A stretch of 64,000 nucleotides of DNA, from NCBI GenBank assembly GCA_009193005.1, contig SDWI01000158.1, forward strand, positions 360,566-424,565, read 5' to 3'. Origin of the DNA: Lamellibrachia luymesi. Lineage: Eukaryota; Annelida; Polychaeta; Sabellida; Siboglinidae. Positions 62,801 to 64,000 of this stretch are shown piece after piece; within the stretch, counting starts at the first letter, position 1, and each line of letters starts with the position of its first letter. The notes under the pieces are model-generated. The model did no database searches, was not told the DNA's origin, and saw only the letters and a list, made by a program, of their open reading frames with translations. A program made the position numbers and the translations under genes.

Positions 62801-64000
62801 TGTGCTAGTCGGATACACACGATATCAAGTGTTTTCTGTGCGGGTTGAGGGTACAATCAGACTAACAGTGGATGGACACAACTACGACGTGGGCATCACT
62901 CCTACAACAGGCTGGCAACACTTGACCATCGTGTACAGTAAGTCGACAGGCGCAACCACTGTTTACCACATCGACCAATATGGAACAGTCACCATGACAA
63001 CACTGACCATTGACATCAACTTGTTCCTGGATGGTGGGATTCTGTGCATTGGGACAGAAGCGCCCCGTATGGATTCACACACTGGCATGGCTGCATTTGT
63101 ATCGACGTTTATAGGACAAGTTGACGAACTCCGTTTGTGGAACCGTCAGCTCAGCCTGGAGTACGTGCTGCAGAGTTCAAGTCGCATCGTCAATGCTCGA
63201 TACACACATATCAGTGCACAGTGGACATTCTTTGAAGGCTCAGGCTACACGGCTGTTGACAGTGTCGGCGGTAAAGTGCTGTACATCTCCAGAGATACGG
63301 GCCCAATGTGGGTGTTGTCCGATGCTGGTTTGATGATCCCAACACAGTCGTCAAAGAGAATCAGTGGTGGTGTCCTGCCACTTCCTGCACCATCGGATGA
63401 ACTAAGAAATCTCTGCTCGGAAATTAATCTGATCATTGCCAGTCACTGTAGTGCTTTGGGAGAATCTCTCACTGAGTTGTTCTTCAGACAATGCATTGGT
63501 GATGTATCACGTAGTCCAACGCGACAGGCTATTGTGACAACTGTCATGACATATGTGTCATACTGCGACATCATACTAAGACCACCACTTCTTGCCACTG
63601 ATCTATGTTCCAGGGAAATGTACTTTGATTTTTCACGGCAGTACATATGCCTGCAGCATGACCACTGCAGGTTTGGCGAAGTGAACGTCATCACAGGAGA
63701 GTGCGTATGCGATACTGGCTATTGGGGTCCCAGATGCTCCGCAGTATGCCCTGGTGGTCCAATACATACATGTAGCGACAGGGGGCACTGTCGTAGCAAG
63801 ACAGGTGAGTGTGAATGCGACACACGCTGGCTGGACAGCAGCAACTGCACAGAATGCAAGGAAGGCTGGAGTGGACCCGATTGCTCCGAGTTTACGTTCC
63901 CTAACAATGTCACACTACCGTCTGATAACACCACAACGGTGAAACCTCCTGGCAACGAAACGATCATAGATAACACCACAACGGCGAAACCTCCTGTCAA
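1..64000 (+). CDS. Giant modular extracellular protein gene, internal part (48 exons, both ends outside window)
   Basis: Seen: 48 plus-strand exons whose reading frames chain through 47 introns with matching phase (12 phase 0, 29 phase 1, 6 phase 2), giving 10,059 complete codons without a stop. Protein order: 17 glycine-rich beta-solenoid-like modules, a long EGF-like array, a beta-sandwich-like segment, then [EGF-VWD-LamG-linker-EGF] with VWD, LamG, linker and EGF repeated, and a Thr/Pro-rich start of a tail. Known: EGF, VWD and LamG domains are typical of secreted or extracellular metazoan proteins, and long GGGSGGS/GGGGGGRI modules also occur in large eukaryotic glycine-rich proteins such as those of plants (from memory). 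Inferred: secreted or pericellular structural, mucus or adhesive protein. No signal peptide or TM segment is visible because both ends are missing. Individual exons are listed below. I do not recognise a named gene. Confidence 0.9.
312..351. repeat. (TGCG)n microsatellite, intron 1
   Basis: About ten uninterrupted TGCG/GCGT units followed by GTTTGTGTG. Confidence 0.95.
489..670 (+). CDS. Exon 2: Gly-module, beta part
   Basis: Acceptor CCGAAG (weak polypyrimidine tract), in phase 0 with exon 1. Encodes LTASLPEDSPELQFGLSIY and an IAGVVAGMEDLVV segment equivalent to GR.TGV..L. Donor ATAAG|GTGGGT, phase 2. The donor and the last 16 exonic bases are copied in a downstream minisatellite that fills over half of the 630-bp intron 2. 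The rest of the intron is AT-rich with no recognised feature. Confidence 0.8.
655..1040 (+). repeat. Minisatellite, about 78 bp x 5, spanning the exon 2 donor
   Basis: Five tandem copies, each beginning CACATGTCATTATAA and containing GTGGGTTGGCCT...GTCATTGAACC...TTAACAA. The first 16 nt of copy 1 are the end of exon 2. Copies 1, 3 and 5 keep AAG|GTGGGT; copies 2 (AAAGTGGG) and 4 (AAGTTGGG) have lost the donor. Confidence 0.9.
1301..1520 (+). CDS. Exon 3: Gly-module, solenoid strands
   Basis: Acceptor TTTGTTACAG. The split AGA (AG|A) restores the frame. Encodes repeated short strands (KLVVEGGGKLTV, SVTLEGEEVDVQSGG, FTVRQAALVKCSYK). Donor AAG|GTGTGT, phase 0. Intron 3 (3,093 bp) contains a tRNA-SINE near 3070 and a short (GC)n run at 4321; the remainder shows no gene. 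Confidence 0.85.
3070..3190 (+). mobile_element. tRNA-derived SINE, intron 3
   Basis: tRNA-like head with A-box-like TGGCTATAGCAC (about 3086) and B box GGTTCGATTCC (3122-3132), then the conserved body TTTCGTTCACCCCACATTGCC, also found in the intron 22 copy. 3' limit uncertain. Confidence 0.7.
4614..4827 (+). CDS. Exon 4: Gly-module GHGGQGG/YYDS part
   Basis: Acceptor CATTTTCAG. Encodes GAGVGQAGAGAGHGGQGG, LYYDSVTQPSIPGSG and HGGGILKFEVTTIMHVDG. Donor GATG|GTGAGT, phase 1, splitting a Gly codon. Intron 4 (1,314 bp) holds the Penelope-like fragment. Confidence 0.9.
5290..5990 (+). mobile_element. Penelope-like element 3' fragment flanked by inverted arms, intron 4
   Basis: 5405-5656 reads VVIPYVEGVSERVDQVLKN...LKDKVEQGELVYNM, the linker before the GIY-YIG domain of Penelope-like elements. 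Frameshifted remains (SHNHRKTSLRLGGSKSGR region) continue to about 5880. An arm at 5290-5372 is the inverted copy of 5878-5960 (core CACGTGTAC..TGACGTCA.CCGACCAGGA). The right arm carries CTGAAGA...GACGAAAC, resembling hammerhead cores reported in Penelope terminal repeats, but stem I does not pair convincingly. Confidence 0.75.
6142..6261 (+). CDS. Exon 5: Gly-module GGASGGS part
   Basis: Acceptor CCCATTCACAG. Completes GGC and encodes VISADGEAGTSSGGASGGS and LWIKTNGFHGSGILQANGGA. Donor GCAG|GTAGGA, phase 1 (splits an Ala codon). Intron 5 (308 bp) contains an (AT)n tract at about 6400. Confidence 0.9.
6400..6432. repeat. (AT)n microsatellite, intron 5
   Basis: Uninterrupted AT dinucleotides. 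Confidence 0.95.
6570..6772 (+). CDS. Exon 6: Gly-module GGGGGGRI part
   Basis: Acceptor TGTCTACAG. Encodes DGQAGGGGGGRISVHYR, FKGHYQAYGG and APGGPGTVTEV, the canonical module end. Donor AAT|GTGAGT, phase 0. Intron 6 (667 bp) contains a (TG)n/(TGCG)n microsatellite; nothing else recognised. Confidence 0.9.
7141..7215. repeat. (TG)n/(TGCG)n microsatellite, intron 6
   Basis: GT run passing into GCGT units. Confidence 0.95.
7440..8061 (+). CDS. Exon 7: Gly-module, complete beta part
   Basis: Acceptor TTTCTGACTGCAG, phase 0. Encodes TFDPSTSNVHFAEVHLLNGA through VHSGGRVQLPQTVQM, IQGALVGVRTLTLVGATLVL and VNEGGRLDGDSQGDETK. Donor AAGG|GTGAGT, phase 1 (Gly). Intron 7 (426 bp): AT-rich, nothing recognised. 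Confidence 0.9.
8488..8677 (+). CDS. Exon 8: Gly-module GHGGEGG part
   Basis: Acceptor TTCACCCAACAG. Encodes SSCGASHGGEGGLGKGEAHR and GSGEGAHGGGAINVNVKTL. Donor CAAA|GTAAGT, phase 2. Intron 8 (612 bp): nothing recognised. Confidence 0.9.
9290..9372 (+). CDS. Exon 9: short Gly-module exon
   Basis: 83 bp. Acceptor GCTCCCCAG completes AAT. Encodes GQTALTANSGGAAGGSLWLK then ADTITIT. Donor ACGG|GTGAGT, phase 1 (Gly). Too short for an ORF scan; identified by phase and the GGxxGGSLW motif. Intron 9 (412 bp): nothing recognised. Confidence 0.85.
9785..9972 (+). CDS. Exon 10: Gly-module GGGGGGGRI part with poly-Ser end
   Basis: Acceptor CTGTCAACAG. Encodes YVHADGGDGRGDGGGGGGGR, IALHC and AAGTIYVHDQ followed by six Ser from a pure (AGC)6 run, then AAG|GTGATG, phase 0. 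Intron 10 (801 bp): AT-rich, nothing recognised. Confidence 0.9.
9952..9969 (+). repeat. Coding (AGC)6 encoding poly-Ser, end of exon 10
   Basis: Six perfect AGC units three bases before the donor AAG|GTGATG. Confidence 0.95.
10774..12037 (+). CDS. Exon 11: one nearly full Gly-module
   Basis: Acceptor TTTGTTGTAG, phase 0. Begins IVVDNNNQTTDAVTG, then FSVDELILRSKTSV and the beta part, GSYGGLGGN, GFNGGRGGGQIEF, AAGSGGSILI, GRGGGGGGRIAFKV, FGGPGSHPGASG. Has extra Cys (HTCVANDEG, TQFCYIATG). Donor TCAG|GTATAG is weak but phase 1 matches exon 12 (Gly). Intron 11 (397 bp): nothing recognised. Confidence 0.9.
12435..15095 (+). CDS. Exon 12: large intronless exon, more than two Gly-modules
   Basis: 2,661 bp, 887 codons. 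Acceptor TTTCTCCAG. Contains two complete Gly-rich ends (GNGGMNVGGGSGGRVAIQV and GGTTGGGGGGGGRIVFKV) and three beta starts (LDKLRLEG, ITFDEIVGD, ITLDELHLGD). Divergent from canonical GDxTG in places. Donor CCGG|GTACGT, phase 1 (Gly). Intron 12 (480 bp): nothing recognised. Confidence 0.92.
15576..15705 (+). CDS. Exon 13: Gly-module beta strands
   Basis: Acceptor GTGTGAACAG. Encodes SMMNVRDIVIAPNQKAIF and FKDGQATKQEPGAYRF, equivalent to TGV..L.I..G. Donor TCAA|GTATGT, phase 2. Intron 13 (353 bp): nothing recognised. Confidence 0.85.
16059..16266 (+). CDS. Exon 14: Gly-module beta strands
   Basis: Acceptor CTGTTTGTCAG completes AAT. Encodes SFTIKDHAEVEFLSEKTL, LHYRAVLIGHSLNIISNN, GGDISLTGHGNVPGQGDG. 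Donor CGG|GTAAGT, phase 0. Intron 14 (349 bp): nothing recognised. Confidence 0.88.
16616..16808 (+). CDS. Exon 15: Gly-module GAGHGAPGG part
   Basis: Acceptor CCTGAAAG, phase 0. Encodes IGQFGTGAGHGAPGGAR, AFYGLTRSPTGSGSGGGNG and GGAGGGFLNITVVNTFYLEG (last Gly split). Donor GAAG|GTAACA, phase 1. Intron 15 (1,484 bp) holds a decayed LINE and the single N at 18243. Confidence 0.88.
17440..18235 (+). mobile_element. Decayed RTE-like LINE ORF2 relic, intron 15
   Basis: In shifting frames: NDDIEERRTHFNC, TAEATPGRKKQE, RKVKAKINSTNSDLIKDFKK, LAEEAEKAA-like MAEEAEKAAQMNHIGTLYRV, GPFTEDEIKTAIRKLNS, DNYRGMSRC and SIEWQAPLYIKFIESK.GFDN, the last corresponding to RT motif A. Several stops, frameshifts and an internal deletion: inactive. 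Family assignment from remembered LINE ORF2 patterns. Confidence 0.75.
18243..18243. other. Single ambiguous base N
   Basis: The only N I noticed; it lies in intron 15, 50 bp before exon 16. Confidence 0.98.
18293..18470 (+). CDS. Exon 16: Gly-module GGGSGG and GGGGSGGRI parts
   Basis: Acceptor GTCCCATTTAG. Encodes AVHVDGGDGTGEYSGGGSGG, LAGHGGLSCDGGQGKGGGG, SGGRIRIMQDEW. Donor AATG|GTTTGT, phase 2. Intron 16 (658 bp) has a 93-bp tandem duplication; the rest is AT-rich. Confidence 0.88.
18504..18689. repeat. 93-bp tandem duplication, intron 16
   Basis: GACCAATTCAATTGCAGC... at 18504 repeats almost exactly at 18597. Confidence 0.95.
19129..19364 (+). CDS. Exon 17: Gly-module end and next beta start
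   Basis: Acceptor TTTTACACAG completes TGG. Encodes FAGDTTAYGGDDGTG, KAGPGTIYIHYG, then DEFYFNEVMLEG (start of next module). Donor GAAG|GTATGT, phase 1 (Gly). Intron 17 (191 bp) is partly an (AT)n tract next to the acceptor. Confidence 0.88.
19490..19529. repeat. (AT)n microsatellite, intron 17
   Basis: About 20 AT units 26 bp upstream of the exon 18 acceptor. Confidence 0.95.
19556..23295 (+). CDS. Exon 18: very large intronless exon with about three Gly-modules
   Basis: 3,740 bp, about 1,247 codons. Acceptor CACTTGCAG. Three Gly-rich ends (GGAGSGGRIAVYM, GDSGAGAGGRLAIYC, GTAGGSGGRISVNI) and beta blocks with IEGDGTGLLRL, VIGDGSGLLHA, IYGDKTGRIHL. Ends VYILARGETALK|GTTGGT, phase 0. The donor is weak, but the next exon continues the module exactly (WEGEIIGMQHLRIV). 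Intron 18 is 273 bp. Confidence 0.92.
23569..23781 (+). CDS. Exon 19: Gly-module beta strands
   Basis: Acceptor CACACCTACAG, phase 0. Encodes WEGEIIGMQHLRIVPGRN, FQFSSFELGATSTLEFP. Donor TTTG|GTGAGT (exon ends TTG, phase 0). A 37-bp tandem copy places a second identical donor at 23819. Intron 19 (943 bp) also holds a LINE tail. Confidence 0.87.
23763..23825 (+). repeat. 37-bp tandem duplication spanning the exon 19 donor
   Basis: TTTTACAGTTGGATATTTGG plus TGAGTG occurs at 23763 and again 37 bp later. The copy includes 19 exonic bases and the donor. Confidence 0.9.
24482..24601 (+). mobile_element. LINE ORF2 C-terminal tail, intron 19
   Basis: Open frame FSQRTINVWNQLSTDC...VNMFKNKVDIYLRRARYT ending in TAA at 24599, the WN.L.....S...FK..LD signature that ends jockey/CR1-type RT proteins. 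Upstream part absent (5' truncated). Confidence 0.75.
24725..24899 (+). CDS. Exon 20: Gly-module GAGHASRGG part
   Basis: Acceptor TTGTTTGCAG, phase 0. Encodes DIKYQAQVTADFFEVAATN, LTSKGRGHIGAGLGDG, GAGAGHASRGGN. Donor AATG|GTGGGT, phase 1 (splits Ala). Intron 20 (514 bp): nothing recognised. Confidence 0.88.
25414..25644 (+). CDS. Exon 21: Gly-module YYGSLYEP and GGGSGGS parts
   Basis: Acceptor ACTTGCAG. Encodes PNGLAGGGYYGSLYEPMDL, GGRGGGRAHIVVQGIFILDG, GTRGSGGGSGGSTWIVAG (last Gly split). Donor GCTG|GTTAGT, phase 1. Intron 21 (2,200 bp) holds a long-TIR element. Confidence 0.88.
25945..27190. mobile_element. Non-autonomous element with long inverted ends, intron 21
   Basis: Left arm about 25945-26112 (ATTCGTGCC.TAAAC.CGACGGTTTAACCG, then three roughly 40-bp units AATCACAGCCTTTATTTTG.TCGTGACAC). 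Right arm about 27060-27190 is its inverted copy with two units. The 950-bp interior has no coding signal. Exact ends not fixed. Confidence 0.7.
27845..28209 (+). CDS. Exon 22: Gly-module end and next beta start; GC donor
   Basis: Acceptor CTCGTTGTTTCAG. Encodes DLRGHGAVSSCGGKGDG, AGGGGGGRIAMHS, GGDIGGPGTVFMED and LYVDGRDANQ, ADVSFDHVLLQNK. Ends AAG|GCAAGT, phase 0: a GC-AG intron, because no GT donor keeps the frame while exon 23 joins perfectly. Intron 22 (579 bp) contains a SINE with a triplicated head. Confidence 0.85.
28307..28392 (+). repeat. Tandem copies of SINE head (43 bp x2, plus the SINE itself)
   Basis: GGGGCACGATGATCCAGCGG begins at 28307, 28350 and 28393; period exactly 43. 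Confidence 0.85.
28393..28560 (+). mobile_element. tRNA-derived SINE, intron 22
   Basis: Head GGGGCACGATGATCCAGCGG with B-box-like GTGTTCGAGTCC, then TTTCGTTCACCCCACGTTGC body shared with the intron 3 SINE. Confidence 0.72.
28789..29149 (+). CDS. Exon 23: Gly-module beta part
   Basis: Acceptor TATCCAATTGCAG, phase 0. Encodes ALLEIDNSRDSSISSLN, VVLGDMTGTLHLSRS, PPCNFIVDAGSEVWLS, LDGHMSGVYNVTLEDG. Donor CCAG|GTGAGT, phase 1 (Gly). Intron 23 (457 bp): AT-rich, nothing recognised. Confidence 0.88.
29607..29900 (+). CDS. Exon 24: Gly-module, GGGHGGFGGG part
   Basis: Acceptor TTGCGCTACAG. Encodes VMMLSDISLEANSRLTHPEQ, REITLEVGYLHMEGEAML, GHGLGGGHGGFGGGSDL. Donor ATGG|GTCAGT, phase 1 (Gly). Intron 24 (338 bp): nothing recognised. 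Confidence 0.87.
30239..31471 (+). CDS. Exon 25: one full Gly-module
   Basis: Acceptor GGACTATTTTAG. Encodes IPYGSYIRPHHPG, NSGGGSGGSIRIV, GHGYGGAGGRIAVRV, ENT-less FEFEEIQARNHV, KFRGDRTGLFRM, SYEIASGAEIVLPSTV, GRIVNVHNL, GSHGGHGGIPKDVQA. Donor GCTG|GTGAGT, phase 1 (Gly). Intron 25 (563 bp): AT-rich, nothing recognised. Confidence 0.92.
32035..33360 (+). CDS. Exon 26: one full Gly-module
   Basis: Acceptor TTACACGACTAG. Encodes KPYGSLYEPEHLGSGGGNGG, SNAGGGAGGSLFVK, GAGGGGAGGRLAVHI, YAFDEAFLTRHANML, FLGDRTGLVHLRQNQ, HAPCSFRIDAGSEIYLPE, GRITGVENMFI, GAGHGGWGGAP, GTPYDSVFAPTRKGSGGG (last Gly split). Donor GGAG|GTATGT, phase 1. Intron 26 (343 bp): nothing recognised. Confidence 0.92.
33704..37369 (+). 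CDS. Exon 27: very large intronless exon with three Gly-modules
   Basis: 3,666 bp, 1,222 codons. Acceptor CTGTTGTTGCAG. Three highly similar modules: IHCRWRYQFGGQF and IHCRWRYWYGGQF in the first two, YELDELELTG / YVFDEMELTG / YEFDEVQVEG, HKFIGDRSGQLHL / HRFIGDKTGRVHI / HELTGNKKGLVRV, each with (E/D)APC(S/G). Several N-x-S/T sites. Ends GGGHGGKG, donor AAAG|GTAATG, phase 1 (Gly). Intron 27 (1,097 bp) holds a TIR/MITE candidate. Confidence 0.93.
37396..38139. mobile_element. TIR/MITE candidate, intron 27
   Basis: Left end GAGGCGCTTATCCGCAAAAC and right end (reverse complement) GAGGCGTTTATCCGCAAAAA form inverted termini of about 25 bp around 744 bp of non-coding sequence. No clear target-site duplication. 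Confidence 0.65.
38467..38603 (+). CDS. Exon 28: Gly-module short exon
   Basis: Acceptor GTAAATATTGCAG. Encodes GNAKGNVAVGGSPVGSVHEC, PGSGGGGSAGGAGGAHLHV. Donor CAA|GTGAGT, phase 0. Intron 28 (346 bp) is dominated by an (ACGC)n/(AC)n microsatellite. Confidence 0.87.
38667..38787. repeat. (ACGC)n/(AC)n microsatellite, intron 28
   Basis: AC, then long CACG run, then AC run. Confidence 0.95.
38950..39136 (+). CDS. Exon 29: Gly-module GAGAGGS part
   Basis: Acceptor GTCGCTGTAG, phase 0. Encodes RLTIDGVITLDGSPGKG, SGAGAGGSILISTLDLRGYG, NIHANGGRAF. Donor TCCG|GTGAGT, phase 1 (Gly). Intron 29 is 174 bp. Confidence 0.87.
39311..39612 (+). CDS. Exon 30: Gly-module end and last beta start
   Basis: Acceptor TTCTTTGATAG. 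Encodes NGGGGGGRIAVYVGQQ, GGHPGSPGTVFIETANGE, KLHIDGANFG, TITDVYLTHRACMAVKA. Donor GCA|GTAAGT, phase 0. Intron 30 (667 bp) holds a long (AC)n microsatellite. Confidence 0.88.
40105..40212. repeat. (AC)n microsatellite, intron 30
   Basis: Nearly pure AC over about 100 bp, 70 bp upstream of exon 31. Confidence 0.95.
40280..41918 (+). CDS. Exon 31: last Gly-module fused to first EGF repeats
   Basis: 1,639 bp. Acceptor TGTGCTTACAG, phase 0. Starts GTLHLGRLTGDGTGLMEI and runs through GAGYGGRGGKSD, GAGGGSGGAVWLD and GGGGGGGRIRAV. Continues in one frame into CSGHGQWNITSCEC and several EGF repeats. This module is unusually Cys-rich (CVRTCHRGGCCDYC; STTTPPCCGGG). Donor TCAG|GTAAGT, phase 1 (Gly). Intron 31 (1,118 bp): nothing recognised. 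Confidence 0.93.
43037..43774 (+). CDS. Exon 32: EGF-like repeats
   Basis: Acceptor GCGGTGCAG. Encodes DDCSKSDCPGEPGC, SDPCVHGTHND, DIECSNMGHCDDHGECVC, ACSSHGSC, GWMGPACDVADCPGEPNC, NDPCVRGKQTPKDSGDCVC, ending DCSGRG. Almost two super-repeats. Donor AGAG|GTAAGT, phase 1 (Gly). Intron 32 (725 bp): AT-rich, nothing recognised. Confidence 0.93.
44500..44853 (+). CDS. Exon 33: EGF-like repeats
   Basis: Acceptor ATGTGTGACAG. Joined to exon 32 it reads CSGRGGCDSATGECSCDAGW. Then ADCAGTPDCNSRGYC, GWMGHACHLQCLHGEKQPPG, NVECSFHGH and IPGCPG (last Gly split). Donor CCTG|GTGAGT, phase 1. Intron 33 (584 bp): nothing recognised. Confidence 0.92.
45438..45887 (+). CDS. Exon 34: EGF-like repeats
   Basis: Acceptor TTTCACCGCAG. 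Encodes DELDCSGHGLCNAAIHVC, DCPGLNCSGNGVC, GWMGKGCDEPCVNGTQSPPD, DSECSLHGRC, SGCPGKEHDCSLHGSC, CICLPG. Donor CCAG|GTTAGT, phase 1 (Gly). The donor is present three times in a 38-bp repeat. Intron 34 (981 bp) also holds a 32-bp minisatellite. Confidence 0.92.
45880..45978 (+). repeat. 38-bp repeat x about 2.6 spanning the exon 34 donor
   Basis: TCTGCCAGGTTAGTAT at 45880, 45918 and 45956. Each carries CCAG|GTTAGT. Confidence 0.9.
46182..46468. repeat. 32-bp minisatellite, about 9 copies, intron 34
   Basis: Unit ATCCACTACATTCACAGTAA followed by ATAGAGAAGTAT, copies differ at a few bases. Confidence 0.93.
46869..46975 (+). CDS. Exon 35: EGF-like, short
   Basis: Acceptor TTGTGCTTGCAG. Encodes WGGDSCDKPICPNVCSKQG and ICNGNLGEIPICQCFQ. 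Donor CAG|GTGTGT, phase 0. Intron 35 (450 bp) ends with a 47-bp x3 repeat containing three acceptors. Confidence 0.85.
47285..47425 (+). repeat. 47-bp x 3 repeat ending exactly at the exon 36 acceptor
   Basis: Three units ending GTGTGTTTCAG at 47331, 47378 and 47425; the third AG is the exon 36 acceptor. Confidence 0.93.
47426..47594 (+). CDS. Exon 36: EGF-like
   Basis: Acceptor GTGTGTTTCAG (third of three copies), phase 0. Encodes YGYDCSKRCEHGKVVNEEC, CDLLCSDNGECDTGTHTC, CKHTFIG. Donor ATAG|GTAACA, phase 1 (Gly). Intron 36 (555 bp): an (ACGC)-rich tract at 47941; nothing else recognised. Confidence 0.86.
47941..47989. repeat. (ACGC)-rich tract, intron 36
   Basis: CACG units interrupted by ATGG. 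Confidence 0.85.
48150..48326 (+). CDS. Exon 37: EGF-like
   Basis: Acceptor GATTTTGCAG. Encodes NSYVGDLCEYPSCPQPDG, CNNKGICRTDGSCLCDPGYS, NCPGDPECGG (last Gly split). Donor GGTG|GTCAGT, phase 1. Intron 37 (1,434 bp) holds a LINE RT. Confidence 0.88.
48535..49400 (+). mobile_element. Non-LTR retrotransposon RT fragment (jockey/CR1/L2-like), intron 37
   Basis: 285 codons open. LIEQVFLKRI-like start (MIEQVFLKRI), SAYRQHNSTETAL, motif A FLLDTSAVFDT, SYLTGRSQRV, motif B GVPQGSVFGP, motif C QFADDIQLY, then KTEFIVLQ and VRYLGCYFD. Catalytic Asp of A and FADD of C retained. Both ends truncated (no endonuclease, ends in a TAT-rich run), so inactive alone but not old. Confidence 0.9.
49761..50238 (+). 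CDS. Exon 38: EGF-like repeats
   Basis: Acceptor GATGCCTGTAG. Encodes ADHGYCAFGGRCRCREDW, IPCVHGKNEGGYGMCVC, LQCSGHGVCSEDGTCEC, CEGRGECLSTGVCSC, DCPGDPDCQGL. Donor TCAA|GTAAGC, phase 2 (AA|G). Intron 38 (321 bp): nothing recognised. Confidence 0.9.
50560..51665 (+). CDS. Exon 39: large EGF exon
   Basis: 1,106 bp. Acceptor TGGTTCACCAG completes AAG. Encodes CVHGEAIRLTDGHWQCNC, SSHGQCNNKRCVC, CPGLPVGCSGHGDC, HECLHGNVTDGKCIC, DCSGHGKC, NKGWMGVACEERCNGTQYPM, DCPGEPDCSNNG. Donor AACG|GTCAGT, phase 1 (Gly). Intron 39 (741 bp): AT-rich, nothing recognised. Confidence 0.92.
52407..52625 (+). CDS. Exon 40: EGF-like
   Basis: Acceptor GTCTTGTTGTAG. Encodes VCNGSGAVPVCDCSDDWMGP, LPCVHGAKFPNLTCDC, DTCGGHGECVDDKCVC. 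Donor TGGG|GTAAGT, phase 1 (Gly). The open frame upstream of 52407 is chance intron. Intron 40 (876 bp) holds a (TGCG)n run near 52804. Confidence 0.9.
52804..52860. repeat. (TGCG)n/(TGCA)n tract, intron 40
   Basis: GTGC units, then GCAT units. Confidence 0.9.
53502..53663 (+). CDS. Exon 41: EGF-like
   Basis: Acceptor TGGTGTTACAG. Encodes SKCTERGCPGVNESCSGHG, CSLFDQLCTCVLEWKGMDC, DCPGTPDCNSRG (last Gly split). Donor AGAG|GTGAGA, phase 1. Intron 41 (1,473 bp): an (AC)n tract at 53715; the purine-rich stretch 54282-54930 is unassigned. Confidence 0.9.
53715..53802. repeat. (AC)n microsatellite, intron 41
   Basis: More than 40 AC units starting 50 bp after exon 41. Confidence 0.95.
55137..55388 (+). 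CDS. Exon 42: EGF-like repeats
   Basis: Acceptor TTTTTATGCAG. Encodes DCIVSSAGLPTCINC, CQLDCIHGHESPPNSQKCVC, IECSQHGSCVNDSCVC, LLDCPG. Donor CCAG|GTTAGA, phase 1 (Gly). Intron 42 is 281 bp. Confidence 0.9.
55670..55801 (+). CDS. Exon 43: EGF-like
   Basis: Acceptor TTGAACACAG. Encodes EPDCTGHGTCRRVLNNSVC, DDCSTLICPGPNCNGNG (last Gly split). Donor AATG|GTAAGT, phase 1. Intron 43 (395 bp): nothing recognised. Confidence 0.9.
56197..56388 (+). CDS. Exon 44: EGF-like, variant
   Basis: Acceptor ATTACATCCAG. Encodes DCYLPVDATSPQCSC, GGACDKCATHFDPMKQCGAC, VVCKHGTASPPG (last Gly split). Donor CCAG|GTGAGT, phase 1. Intron 44 (239 bp) is largely a tRNA-SINE. Confidence 0.9.
56451..56605 (+). mobile_element. 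tRNA-derived SINE, intron 44
   Basis: A box TAGCAAAGTGG (56464-56474) and B-box-like GCGTTCAAATCC (56506-56517), then a body ending CACTGCCTCGGTTAACTCAG. Lies only about 20 bp upstream of exon 45. Confidence 0.72.
56628..56741 (+). CDS. Exon 45: EGF-like, variant
   Basis: Acceptor TTGTTGTCACAG. Encodes GTQCKCYTDDEHGYWHGP, CDECLPGFQLPTCTECAPG (last Gly split). Donor CCAG|GTAAGA, phase 1. Intron 45 (840 bp) has a roughly 41-bp minisatellite at 57114. Confidence 0.88.
57114..57350. repeat. About 41-bp minisatellite, 6 copies, intron 45
   Basis: Unit CTGGTGGTCATTGACAACGT then TAAATGTGTGTTACCTTCGTA. Confidence 0.93.
57582..57870 (+). CDS. Exon 46: last EGF half and beta-sandwich-like segment
   Basis: Acceptor CACTTTGCAG. 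Encodes FVGAAKCEIPCAPGHGEYRD, then FFLWLGYENTNKYNVYV, ITLPARAQVDL and RFRPGLHNYTMKI. The pattern (LGYEN...V......F.PG....) resembles a small extracellular beta domain, family not identified. Donor TCGG|GTGAGT, phase 2. Intron 46 (1,232 bp) holds an inverted repeat and a hAT-like MITE. Confidence 0.88.
58285..58369. repeat. 13-bp perfect inverted repeat, 59-bp spacer, intron 46
   Basis: TGTGCTATCCACA (58285-58297) and TGTGGATAGCACA (58357-58369). Confidence 0.85.
58433..58735. mobile_element. hAT-like MITE, intron 46
   Basis: Left end CAGGGGCGGATCTACGC and right end, read inverted, CAGCAGCGGATCCAGGC: the CAGGGGCGGATC-type terminus of many animal hAT MITEs. Internal G-run at 58506 and subterminal GGGGGTCT. 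Length 303 bp; no exact 8-bp target duplication seen. Confidence 0.7.
58821..58845. repeat. (GAGC)n microsatellite, intron 46
   Basis: Six GAGC units. Confidence 0.9.
59103..59220 (+). CDS. Exon 47: end of beta-sandwich-like segment
   Basis: Acceptor TTTATGTTACAG completes GGG. Encodes PLSSSDVVTWYVAYTAANS, HVTVRVDTVILCETDVET. Donor ACG|GTGAGT, phase 0. Found by phase and continuity. Intron 47 (689 bp): nothing recognised. Confidence 0.83.
59910..64000 (+). CDS. Exon 48 (3' open): EGF, then duplicated VWD-LamG-linker-EGF, Thr-rich tail start
   Basis: Acceptor TTAACTGTTACAG, phase 0. Open for 4,091 nt to the window end without a stop. EGF (GYCTCYPGYWGTNC, ACNGHGTC). VWD-1 of the mucin-4/SUSD2 style (TFDGAHYNYNGLGEH, NGDPYDDFLPRD) lacks the CGxC pair. 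LamG-like (GLYFAG, FRIWNERR). Linker with EQCVYD. EGF. VWD-2 (LCGNCDGDVDNDF). LamG-like (SLYFNG, ELRLWNR). Linker. EGF (VCDTGYWGPRC, CSDRGHC). Then NTTTVKPPGNET and DNTTTAKPP. The donor or stop lies beyond the window. Confidence 0.93.
60180..64000 (+). other. Duplicated VWD + LamG-like + linker + EGF unit and Thr-rich tail start
   Basis: All within exon 48. VWD-1 about 60187-60690 (TFDGAHYNYNGLGEH; CNGDPYDDFLPRD). LamG-like-1 about 60800-61320 (GLYFAG; FRIWNERR). Linker 61320-61800 with EQCVYD. EGF 61805-62020. VWD-2 about 62056-62600 (LCGNCDGDVDNDF). LamG-like-2 about 62670-63190 (SLYFNG; ELRLWNR). Linker 63190-63650 with FRQCIGD. EGF 63660-63890. NTTT.KPP repeats from about 63910. Confidence 0.8.
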
